NCBI GenBank assembly: GCA_045606465.1
Contig: JAZURZ010000149.1
Location: 1 to 15,036, forward strand
Direction: 5' to 3'
DNA length: 15,036 nt
Source of the DNA: CAKSQL01 sp045606465
Lineage (GTDB): Bacteria > Bacillota > Clostridia > UBA1381
The notes below the pieces were generated by a model. That model was not told the origin of the DNA and made no database searches. It saw only the letters and a list, made by a program, of their open reading frames with translations. Made by a program: the position numbers and the translations under genes. Below, piece by piece: positions 1 to 6,799 of the stretch. Each line of letters opens with the position of its first letter. The first letter of the stretch is position 1.

Positions 1-35
1 GTCTAAACAAAATACTTTCTTCTATTGTTTCTTTT

Positions 36-296
36 TCATTTTTGCGCATGAGTATCCACCAACTTATAATTATATTTTACAAAATTGTCCATGAATAATT
101 CAGGGACAGTTAAACCAGTATAAGCTGCTAACTTTTCTAAAATATCTAATGTAACGTTTGTATTTTCACGTTCAATCAGACTTATAGTTTCTTTGCTTAT
201 TCCAGAGCGAAACGACATTTCAAATTGGGAGATGCCTTCTACTTTTCGGAATGTTATTAAATTTTCTGCCAAAATCTTTCTATAAGGCATCTTCAT
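36..296 (-). CDS. XRE-family helix-turn-helix regulator
   Basis: An 86-residue protein that is almost entirely one Cro/C1-type helix-turn-helix domain (about residues 10-68). The segment SQFEMSFRSGISKETISLIE has the expected helix 2-turn-helix 3 pattern, and TLDILEKLAAYTGLTVPELF is the usual helix 4-5 ending. It should bind DNA as a dimer. There is no sensor or peptidase domain, so its signal is unknown. The start is ambiguous: a GAGGTGAT ribosome binding site (on the minus strand, within 297-306) lies 4 nt before the ATG at 296 and 10 nt before an in-frame ATG at 290, giving 86 or 84 residues. Immediately upstream lies an 8+8 inverted repeat (308-333), a likely autoregulatory operator. The target genes are unknown and no partner gene is adjacent within the window. 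Confidence 0.85.
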   Translation of the reverse strand: MKMPYRKILAENLITFRKVEGISQFEMSFRSGISKETISLIERENTNVTLDILEKLAAYTGLTVPELFMDNFVKYNYKLVDTHAQK

Positions 297-307
297 ATCA
301 CCTCACT

Positions 308-333
308 AAAATTGTAAAATATTAGACAATTTT
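308..333. promoter_or_regulatory. Candidate operator of the XRE gene (8+8 inverted repeat)
   Basis: AAAATTGT (308-315) and ACAATTTT (326-333) are perfect inverted copies separated by 10 nt. The repeat sits directly upstream of the ribosome binding site of the XRE gene at 36-296. Its length and symmetry suit a dimeric helix-turn-helix repressor. That the gene controls itself is inferred from position only. Confidence 0.45.
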
Positions 334-392
334 CGACAACGGAACATATTACGAAGTTTTGGAATGTCCGTAATCGTGAGAGGTATATAACT

Positions 393-497
393 TGCTCAAT
401 ACAATTCCCTGCAAGAATCGTAAACTTTGTCTGTATGTATGCATACGGCTTCTTTAAAACCTTGATTGCAATTATTCTGACAATTTTTTTCGTTCAT
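393..497 (-). pseudogene. Possible 5' remnant of a Cys-rich clostridial protein gene
   Basis: A 34-codon frame opens with ATG at 495-497, preceded by a plausible AAAGGATG ribosome binding site about 10 nt upstream, and closes at TGA 393-395. It begins MNEKNCQNNCNQGFKEAV and continues CIHTDKVYDSCRELY. From memory, a segment of the type EAVCIxTxRVYDSC followed by a Cys-Leu-Glu-Asp-rich stretch is typical of a family of hypothetical proteins in Clostridia, well over 100 residues long. Here the similarity stops just after DSCR, and none of the three downstream frames restores it. I infer a gene whose 3' part has been deleted, but a genuine very small Cys protein cannot be excluded. Confidence 0.4.
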
Positions 498-713
498 TTT
501 TAGATTACATCCTTTCAATAAATATCTCAGGCTTGTGCCTGTGAAAAAATTTTGGGAATTTTTATCCCCTTGCTATATCATATGTAAGAAAAAGTGATTT
601 AGTGAGATTTATTTTATAAATAATTTCAATACAAAAAATAATGAAATTCCTTGGGCGTATGTTTTTTTAAAAAAAGTATATTATAAAAAAAGACATATAA
701 AAGGAGCATAAAA
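498..713. other. AT-rich intergenic region before the YitT gene
   Basis: No further reading frame of note. It holds a short hairpin, CAGGC-TTGT-GCCTG (about 529-542), without a T-tract, and the AAGGAG ribosome binding site of the next gene at 701-706. It must contain the promoter of the YitT gene, but I see no convincing -35/-10 pair with normal spacing. Confidence 0.5.
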
Positions 714-1568
714 ATGAAAAAGAAATATATTTTAGACTTAGGTGCAGATATTTTAGGCTCCTTTTTATTGGGAGCGGGAATATATTCCTTTGCAGAAAAG
801 GTTAATATAGCCCCTGGGGGAGCGTCGGGAATAGGGATAATGCTAAAGTATCTTTGTGGATTCCCCGTAGGACTTATTGTTCTTTTATTAAATATTCCCC
901 TTGTAATTATAGCCTATAAAAATATAGGAAAAAGATTTACTAAAAGGACAATAAGAACTATTCTTTTAAACAGTGTTATATTAGACGCAATAGTATCGCC
1001 ATATTTCCCTCAATATCAAGGCGACCGAATGCTGGGGGCAGTTTTTGGTGGTGTCTGCATGGGGACGGGGCTGGGAATAATTCTGCTTCGTGGTTCAACC
1101 ACAGGCGGAAGCGACATAATATCTTGTCTTGTAGAGAAAAAATATCCTCATATTCAAGTGGGAAAGGCATTAATGATGATTGATTCTTTGATACTTCTTT
1201 CCTCAATGCTTGTTTTTAAAAATATTGAGTCGGCTCTTTTTGGAATAGTAGCACTTTTTTGTCAGACAAAAATTATAGACTCTATTGTTTATGGCGTAGA
1301 AAAGGGACGCCAGATTTTAATAATATCAGAGAAAAACGAAACAATTGCAAAAAGGATTATAGAAGAAAGACGAAGGGGTGCAACCTTTCTTGTGGCAAAG
1401 GGCGCATATTTAAAAAAGAATACAAGTGTTCTTATGTGTGTTATAAGAAATTGGGAATATCATTATATTAAAGAAATAGTAATGTCAGAGGATGCAAATG
1501 CTTTTATAATTGTTTCTGAAGCAGAAAGAATAGTAGGAGAGGGTTTTTCTTTGAAAGAAAAAAATTAG
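714..1568 (+). CDS. YitT family membrane protein (DUF161/DUF2179)
   Basis: A 284-residue integral membrane protein of the YitT family, at the family's usual length. The N-terminal two thirds hold about five hydrophobic segments (roughly residues 8-26, 50-68, 82-96, 107-126, 152-190). They carry the glycine-rich signatures NIAPGGASGIGIML (31-44) and LLRGSTTGGSDI (124-135), which mark the two internal DUF161 repeats. The C-terminal third (about 198-278) is the soluble DUF2179 domain with ERRRGATFLVAKGAY and a closing EAERIVGEGF. The biochemical function of the family is not established; a transport role is often suggested. AAGGAG at 701-706, 7 nt before the ATG, fixes the start. The gene stands alone and converges on the ABC ATPase gene. 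Confidence 0.93.
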   Translation: MKKKYILDLGADILGSFLLGAGIYSFAEKVNIAPGGASGIGIMLKYLCGFPVGLIVLLLNIPLVIIAYKNIGKRFTKRTIRTILLNSVILDAIVSPYFPQYQGDRMLGAVFGGVCMGTGLGIILLRGSTTGGSDIISCLVEKKYPHIQVGKALMMIDSLILLSSMLVFKNIESALFGIVALFCQTKIIDSIVYGVEKGRQILIISEKNETIAKRIIEERRRGATFLVAKGAYLKKNTSVLMCVIRNWEYHYIKEIVMSEDANAFIIVSEAERIVGEGFSLKEKN

Positions 1569-1672
1569 AAGGTAAAGTTAAAAAAATATAACAAATATCT
1601 TAGTGAAGGGATTGTTTTTTTTCTTTAGTTCTCATAGAATGAACGCTAATAGCGCTTTTAAAAAGTGCTAAG

Positions 1673-1710
1673 TAAAAAAAGTCCTGAGTATTTTGCTCAG
1701 GACTTTTAAA
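1673..1710. terminator. Bidirectional rho-independent terminator
   Basis: AAAAGTCCTGAG (1677-1688) pairs perfectly with CTCAGGACTTTT (1696-1707) around a 7-nt loop, with A and T runs on the two flanks. It lies 8 nt beyond the stop of the minus-strand ABC gene and also faces the YitT gene, so it can stop transcripts from both directions. Confidence 0.9.
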
Positions 1711-1714
1711 AATC

Positions 1715-2827
1715 TTAGTGAATGATAACCAATTCAGTTTCTTTGTCAAACAAATGAATTTTGTTAGGATCAAATACAACTTTAATTGTCTCATTAATTT
1801 TTGCGGTTGAACGTTGGTCAACTCTCGCAGTTGTCTGCTTGCCTGCGATTGTGAGGTACAAGTATGTTTCAGCACCCAAAAGCTCAGTAACTTCAACAAA
1901 TGCGTTAACAACAGAAGCAGGTTGTGCTGAAAGCATAGCCTCATCGTCATGAATGTCTTCAGGTCTGATGCCCAAAACGACTTCTTTGCCGATATAATCC
2001 TTTAGTTCAGGTCTTGAAGCCTTGCCTTCGGGAAGCTTGATTGATTCTTCGGCAAAATCAAGATACAAGCCATCGTCCTTCTGAGTAAGAGTTGCATCAA
2101 TAAAGTTCATTTGAGGACTTCCTATAAAGCCACCAACAAACATATTGCAAGGTTTGTTGTAAAGATTGATAGGAGTATCAACCTGTTGAATGATACCATC
2201 CTTCATAACAACAATTCTGCTACCCATTGTCATAGCTTCTGTTTGGTCATGTGTTACATAGATAAAGGTTGTTTGCAATCTCTTATGTAACTTATTAATT
2301 TCAGTTCTCATTGCAACTCTGAGCTTTGCATCGAGGTTTGAAAGAGGTTCGTCCATAAGGAAAACCTTAGGTTCACGAACTATAGCACGACCGAGAGCAA
2401 CACGCTGTCTCTGACCGCCTGACAAAGCCTTAGGCTTTCTTTCAAGCAAGTGCTCAATGTCAAGAATTTTAGCAGCCTCAGTAACACGCTTTTTAATTTC
2501 ATCTTTTGGTGTTTTTCTCAACTTAAGACCAAAAGCCATGTTATCATATACTGTCATATGAGGATAAAGAGCATAGTTTTGGAAAACCATTGCTATATCT
2601 CTGTCTTTAGGAGCAACGTCGTTAACTCTCTTTCCATCTATGAAAAGATCTCCTTCTGAAATTTCCTCAAGACCTGCGATCATTCTCAAGGTTGTAGATT
2701 TACCGCAGCCTGAAGGTCCTACCAAAACTATAAATTCCTTATCTGCGATTTCAAGACAAAAGTCACCTACAGCAGTAACACCACCAGGATATCTTTTGTA
2801 AATGTTTTGTAATTTTAAATCAGCCAT
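1715..2827 (-). CDS. ugpC: Carbohydrate ABC transporter ATPase, MsmX/UgpC/MalK type
   Basis: A 370-residue ATPase of the MalK/UgpC/MsmX group, which energises CUT1-type importers of oligosaccharides or glycerol-3-phosphate at the inner membrane face. Visible elements are Walker A GPSGCGKST (37-45), Q-loop Gln83 in FQNYALYPH, signature LSGGQRQR (135-142), Walker B VFLMDEP (155-161), D-loop SNLDAKLR, and the switch His193 in THDQTEAMT. The last about 130 residues are the TOBE/OB regulatory domain, with GIRPEDI. A GAGGAG ribosome binding site 9 nt before the ATG supports the start. No permease or binding-protein gene is near. In Bacillus one such ATPase (MsmX) serves several importers, and the orphan position here suggests the same; the actual substrates cannot be told. 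The symbol denotes the family name. Confidence 0.93.
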   Translation of the reverse strand: MADLKLQNIYKRYPGGVTAVGDFCLEIADKEFIVLVGPSGCGKSTTLRMIAGLEEISEGDLFIDGKRVNDVAPKDRDIAMVFQNYALYPHMTVYDNMAFGLKLRKTPKDEIKKRVTEAAKILDIEHLLERKPKALSGGQRQRVALGRAIVREPKVFLMDEPLSNLDAKLRVAMRTEINKLHKRLQTTFIYVTHDQTEAMTMGSRIVVMKDGIIQQVDTPINLYNKPCNMFVGGFIGSPQMNFIDATLTQKDDGLYLDFAEESIKLPEGKASRPELKDYIGKEVVLGIRPEDIHDDEAMLSAQPASVVNAFVEVTELLGAETYLYLTIAGKQTTARVDQRSTAKINETIKVVFDPNKIHLFDKETELVIIH

Positions 2828-3130
2828 TTTAAATAGCTCCTCTCTATGTACTTACCAAAGTACGGTTTTTTACAATAAATATAATAACATATTCTAAAAA
2901 AAAATAATAGTCTTTTTTTTAACAAAAATTAAGAGTGTTTTTTAGCACAAATAACGAAAGATTTTATTCATGCCCAAAAATCAATCAAAATTAAAAGGTT
3001 TTATGGGTAAAAATGCCCTAAGAAAATTTTTCTAAAGTTTTAACTACATATTTATATTGTGGCGTGAAAATAATAACAACTGAAAAATCAGGAGGATAAT
3101 TTTTGTTTGCCGGGAGGAGGTTAAAGTAAT
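2828..3130. other. Divergent intergenic region between the ABC ATPase gene and gpr
   Basis: It carries the start signals of two divergent genes. On the ATPase side, GTACTT-ACCA-AAGTAC (2848-2863) is a perfect 6+6 inverted repeat about 20 nt from the start codon, a possible operator or leader hairpin. On the gpr side lie two strong ribosome binding sites (3090-3095 and 3112-3120). I looked for a forespore (SigF/SigG) promoter before gpr. CATATTTA at 3047-3054 is only a partial match to the -10 consensus and has no clear -35, so I do not call it. Confidence 0.5.
3103..3129 (+). other. Possible 8-codon leader mini-ORF before gpr
   Basis: AGGAGG (3090-3095) stands 7 nt before a TTG codon (3103) that opens an 8-codon frame, read as MFAGRRLK if TTG is used as the start, closing at TAA 3127-3129. 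The stop lies 1 nt before the gpr ATG. The second ribosome binding site, GGGAGGAGG (3112-3120), is inside this frame, so translating it could affect gpr initiation. Whether it is translated is unknown. Confidence 0.3.
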
Positions 3131-4063
3131 ATGAGCATAAGAACAGACCTTGCGTTAGAAGCACATGAGATATATACAAAAAATGCAGAAAAAACTTCCG
3201 AAATCAATGGAGTGATAGCACGCACCATTTCCGATGGAGGAGTAAAGATTACAAAAATAGAAATAACAAATAAAAATGGTGCTGAGGCTTTAAAAAAGCC
3301 TCAAGGAAACTATATAACCATTGAAGCGCCTGATATTATATCAGATAACGAAGAATATGAAAGAGCGTGTATTCATATTGCAAAAAATCTTTCAGAGCTT
3401 TTGGGGGAAATTGAAAATAAAAGCGTGCTTGTAGTGGGACTTGGGAATAATGAAATAACCCCCGATGCATTGGGCCCCTGCGTGCTTTCAAGGCTTATTG
3501 TAACCCGACATATGAAAAATCATATGCCTCATATTTTTGATGAGAATTTTTCAAATGTTTGCGCAATAGCTCCCGGAGTTTTAGGCACTACAGGGATAGA
3601 AAGCGTAGATGTTATAAAGGCAGTAGCACGAGAGGTAGATGCAAAGGTTATAATAGCGGTAGATGCTCTTGCCTCAAGAAGTCCTGAAAGAATAAGCACT
3701 ACAATCCAGATTTCAGATACGGGGATACAACCGGGAGCGGGAGTGGGAAACAGGCGTGAAGGACTAAATGAAGAAAATCTTGGAATAAAGGTTATTGCAA
3801 TTGGAGTTCCCACTGTAATTGATGCAAAAACCATTGCAAGGGATAGTCTGGATTTGGCATTTGAAAAGACCAAAAAGCTTTCAGAAGAGGAAAAAGAAAA
3901 AATAATATCAGATGTGCTTTTTGAAAACAAAAATAAGCTTATTGTCACTCCCAAAGATATAGATATGGTAATAGAAAGAGCGGCAAAAACTCTTGCGAAG
4001 GGAATAAATATGTCATTGCACAGAGGTCTTAGCGGAGAAGAGATTGAAAGTTTTGTAGGATAG
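3131..4063 (+). CDS. gpr: GPR endopeptidase (spore germination protease)
   Basis: A 310-residue protease of family A25. It is made as a zymogen in the forespore and degrades small acid-soluble DNA-binding proteins early in germination. The diagnostic N-terminus RTDLALEA is present. The two aspartates described as catalytic in the Bacillus enzyme correspond to Asp112 in TPDALGP and Asp178 in VDALASRS. VVGLGN (101-106), APGVLGTTGIE (147-157) and DTGIQPGAGVGNRR (196-209) are also conserved. Autoprocessing in Bacillus cuts between Asp and Leu of RTDLA. Here that would remove only 6 residues, and an in-frame TAA at 3122-3124 rules out a longer propeptide. GGGAGGAGG lies 10 nt before the ATG. The spoIIP gene that often follows gpr is absent. 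This gene is the best evidence that the organism forms endospores. Confidence 0.96.
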   Translation: MSIRTDLALEAHEIYTKNAEKTSEINGVIARTISDGGVKITKIEITNKNGAEALKKPQGNYITIEAPDIISDNEEYERACIHIAKNLSELLGEIENKSVLVVGLGNNEITPDALGPCVLSRLIVTRHMKNHMPHIFDENFSNVCAIAPGVLGTTGIESVDVIKAVAREVDAKVIIAVDALASRSPERISTTIQISDTGIQPGAGVGNRREGLNEENLGIKVIAIGVPTVIDAKTIARDSLDLAFEKTKKLSEEEKEKIISDVLFENKNKLIVTPKDIDMVIERAAKTLAKGINMSLHRGLSGEEIESFVG

Positions 4064-4092
4064 TTGACAAATTTTTGTTTTAGAGTTAAAAT
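4064..4092 (+). promoter_or_regulatory. SigA-type promoter of the M16 peptidase operon
   Basis: TTGACA (4064-4069) and TAAAAT (4087-4092) are separated by 17 nt. The -35 begins on the base after the gpr stop codon, so the peptidase pair can be transcribed in vegetative cells independently of gpr. Confidence 0.75.
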
Positions 4093-4141
4093 ATATTAGA
4101 CAAAAAAGAAAATTTCATGAAAGGAATGACACCTAAAGATT

Positions 4142-5410
4142 ATGAATAGAAGTTATGTAGTAAATTCTAATATTTCACTTCATTATATACCTATGGAAAG
4201 GCTTAAAACCACTGCAATAGGGGTGTATATTCATCGCCCTTTAAACGAAGAAGAAGCATCTATGAATGCACTTTTGCCATATGTTTTAAAAAGAGGCTGC
4301 CGTCTTTGTAAGGATACGACAGAGATTGCACATTATCTTGAAAATCTTTATGGTGCAAGCCTTTCGGCAGGAGTTTTGAAAAAAGGCGAGGACCAGATAA
4401 TTGCCTTTGATGCAGAAACTATATCTGATAGCTTTGCACCGAATAATGAGGAGCTTTTGAGTGAGCTTACAAAGCTTCTTCTTTCAATGATATTTGAGCC
4501 TTTAACTGAAAATGGTGCATTTTCTGAAGAGATTGTAAAAAGGGAAAAGAAAAACGCAATCGACAGAATACAAGGAATAATAAATGACAAAAGGACTTAT
4601 GCACAGTTAAGATGTGCATCAGAAATGTGCAAGGGAGAACCATTTTCCATATATAAGTCGGGAAGCATAGAGGGAATAGAAAAAATTTCGCCTGATGGGC
4701 TTTATCAATACTATCAACGCATGATATCAGAGTCAAGAATAGATGTTTTTGTTTGCGGACAAGCCGATGTTGAAAAGATTGCTGATAGCATAAAGAGTGT
4801 GAAAATTCCTTTTGAAAAGTCAGAAATTCCAAGATGCGATATACTTAAAAAGAGGGACAATGTCAAAGAAATTACTGAGAAAATGGAAGTAACACAAGGT
4901 AAGCTTTCAATAGGACTTACAACCGGGATTGATGCTAAAAGCGAGGACTTTTTCTCACTCATTGTTGCAAATAGCATTTTTGGTTCGGGAGCACATTCAA
5001 AGCTTTTTAATAATGTAAGAGAAAAATTGAGCCTTTGCTATTATGCAGCAAGCAGGCTGGAAAAATATAAAGGCTTTATGCTTATTGATGCGGGAATAGA
5101 ATTTAAAAATTTCAAAAAGGCATACGACGAGATTCTTGCTCAGCTTGAAGCAATAAAAAATGGAGATATTTCAGATTTTGAATATGAATCTGCAATCAGT
5201 GCTCTTACTAACAGCTATCAATCTGTATATGATGACCCACGTGCATTGCAAAGCCTTTATCTGGGAGAAATTGTGGCAGACACACAATATTCTGTGGCAG
5301 ATTATATAAGAAAAATAAAGGCTGTAACCAAAGCTGATGTAATGAAGGTTGCAAACAAACTGACACTTGATACTGTCTATTTTCTGACAGGAATGGAGGA
5401 GCAGGCATGA
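4142..5410 (+). CDS. ymfF: M16 peptidase-like protein, YmfF type (non-catalytic partner)
   Basis: A 422-residue member of the M16 (pitrilysin/processing peptidase) superfamily. The N-terminal domain begins ISLHYIPMERLKTTAIGVYIHRPL and reads LLPYVLKRG (44-52) where active enzymes carry the zinc motif HxxEH. It is therefore expected to be inactive, as in Bacillus YmfF. The C-terminal half keeps the M16 fold signatures, for example GSGAHSKLFNNVREKLSLCYYA. It most probably pairs with the active subunit encoded next. Bacillus YmfF and YmfH are annotated as associated with 5-aminopentanol modification of elongation factor P, but ymfI and efp are not in this window. Its stop overlaps the next start (ATGA). 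AAAGGA lies 16 nt before the ATG, an unusually long gap, and an out-of-frame mini-ORF (4117-4149) overlaps the start. Confidence 0.88.
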   Translation: MNRSYVVNSNISLHYIPMERLKTTAIGVYIHRPLNEEEASMNALLPYVLKRGCRLCKDTTEIAHYLENLYGASLSAGVLKKGEDQIIAFDAETISDSFAPNNEELLSELTKLLLSMIFEPLTENGAFSEEIVKREKKNAIDRIQGIINDKRTYAQLRCASEMCKGEPFSIYKSGSIEGIEKISPDGLYQYYQRMISESRIDVFVCGQADVEKIADSIKSVKIPFEKSEIPRCDILKKRDNVKEITEKMEVTQGKLSIGLTTGIDAKSEDFFSLIVANSIFGSGAHSKLFNNVREKLSLCYYAASRLEKYKGFMLIDAGIEFKNFKKAYDEILAQLEAIKNGDISDFEYESAISALTNSYQSVYDDPRALQSLYLGEIVADTQYSVADYIRKIKAVTKADVMKVANKLTLDTVYFLTGMEEQA

Positions 5411-6687
5411 ATCTTAAAAAAAGAGAAAATGTAAGAACCGGAGAGGTTATATATTGCACACGCCATGAATCAGGACTTGATATTTATATAATGCCTAAAA
5501 AGGGATATTCTCAGAATTATGCTATATTTGGAACAAAATATGGCTCGGTTGATTCAGAGTTTATAGTGCCCGGCGAAAAGGAAATAACAAAGGTTCCTGA
5601 TGGTATTGCACACTATCTTGAGCACAAAATGTTTGATATGCCTGATGGCTCAAATGTATTTGACAAATTTGCAAAATATGGTGGAAATGCAAATGCTTTT
5701 ACAAGCTTTAATATGACCGCCTATCTTTTTTCGGCAACTTCAAATCTTTACGAAAATCTCGCTGTTTTGTTAGATTATGTGCAGCGACCGCACTTTACAA
5801 AAGAGAGTGTTGAAAAGGAGCAGGGAATAATTGCTCAGGAAATAAAAATGTATGATGACAATGCTTCATGGAAGGTGTTTTTCAATCTTTTGAATTGTCT
5901 TTATAAGGAGCATCCGGTTAAGCTTGAAATCGCAGGTTGTGTTGAAAGCATTTCACAGATTACTCATGAGTATCTTTATAAATGCTATAACACATTTTAT
6001 AATCTTTCAAATATGATGCTTTTTGTGACAGGGGATTTAGATGTAGAAAAGACAGTTTCTACAATTGAGGCAAATATATTGAAAAATGAACCCTTTGACG
6101 AGGAAATAAAAAGGATTTATCCAAAAGAACCAAATGAGCTTGCAGCGCATTATAAGGAGCAGAGTTTAAGTGTGTCAAAGCCATTGTTTATGATAGGCTT
6201 TAAGGATTGCGATGTGGGATATTCAGGAAAAGAACTCTTAAAAAAGGTGATAGAAATGAATATTCTTACCACAATGCTTTTTGCAAGAGGTTCGGATATA
6301 TATGAAACACTTTATAATGAGGGGCTTATAAATCAGAGTTTTGATGCGACATTTAATCCCCAAAAGGATTATGGTTTTACTGCAATTGAGGGAGAAAGTG
6401 AAAATCCCAAAAAGGTATTTGAAACCATAATTGATATGCTTGAAAAAACAGAATTAAAAAATGATGACTTTGAAAGAATTAAAAAGGTTATCTGGGGAGA
6501 TTATATTCGCTCCCATAATGATATAGAGGACTTTGCTCATGAATTTATGACCATGAAGTTTATGGATATAGATTATTTTGATTATTATAGCGTCTATAAC
6601 CAAGTAACCTTTGAAGATGTAAAAAAACGATTTTTCCATCATTTTAAAGAGGAAAATGCCGCATTGTCGGTAATAAACCCCGTTTGA
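5407..6687 (+). CDS. ymfH: M16 zinc peptidase, YmfH type (catalytic partner)
   Basis: A 426-residue zinc metallopeptidase of family M16. The inverted zinc motif HxxEH is intact as HYLEH (His69, Glu72, His73), and the third ligand is expected to be Glu145 in AQEIKMYDD. KYGGNANAFTSFNMTAYLFSA (positions 90-110) is the conserved strand-helix after the active site. With the inactive upstream protein it makes the half-active pair typical of M16B enzymes, which enclose short peptides in a clamshell chamber. The start is coupled to the previous stop (ATGA overlap), with GGAGGAG about 7 nt upstream inside ymfF. A role alongside EF-P modification is only the annotation of the Bacillus homologue; the peptide substrate is unknown. 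The end at 6687 is followed by a stem-loop. Confidence 0.92.
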   Translation: MNLKKRENVRTGEVIYCTRHESGLDIYIMPKKGYSQNYAIFGTKYGSVDSEFIVPGEKEITKVPDGIAHYLEHKMFDMPDGSNVFDKFAKYGGNANAFTSFNMTAYLFSATSNLYENLAVLLDYVQRPHFTKESVEKEQGIIAQEIKMYDDNASWKVFFNLLNCLYKEHPVKLEIAGCVESISQITHEYLYKCYNTFYNLSNMMLFVTGDLDVEKTVSTIEANILKNEPFDEEIKRIYPKEPNELAAHYKEQSLSVSKPLFMIGFKDCDVGYSGKELLKKVIEMNILTTMLFARGSDIYETLYNEGLINQSFDATFNPQKDYGFTAIEGESENPKKVFETIIDMLEKTELKNDDFERIKKVIWGDYIRSHNDIEDFAHEFMTMKFMDIDYFDYYSVYNQVTFEDVKKRFFHHFKEENAALSVINPV

Positions 6688-6709
6688 TAATATTATTTTT
6701 AAGATTTTT

Positions 6710-6748
6710 TATATTTTGAGGGCATTTTAAAATTGCTCTCAAAATATA
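6710..6748. terminator. 15-bp stem-loop after the M16 pair, possible terminator
   Basis: TATATTTTGAGGGCA (6710-6724) pairs with TGCTCTCAAAATATA (6734-6748) with one G-U wobble and a 9-nt loop. No uninterrupted T-tract follows on either strand, so termination is uncertain. It could also be an mRNA 3'-end or processing hairpin between ymfH and azlC. Confidence 0.5.
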
Positions 6749-6799
6749 AAAATTGCCTTTTAAAAGAAAAGAGCGACGACAAAAAAAGGAGATACATAA

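Noticed and set aside
529..542. CAGGC-TTGT-GCCTG hairpin as a terminator
   Set aside because: The stem is short and no T-tract follows on either strand.
3040..3060. SigF/SigG promoter for gpr
   Set aside because: CATATTTA is a partial -10 match only, and no -35 match is found at the right distance.
3529..3954. 141-codon minus-strand frame inside gpr
   Set aside because: Its serine- and phenylalanine-rich composition is that of an antisense shadow, and it lies wholly inside a strongly conserved gene.
6688..6799. Amino-acid-responsive riboswitch or T-box before azlC
   Set aside because: Apart from one 15-bp hairpin there is no T-box motif or known aptamer pattern in the short gap.
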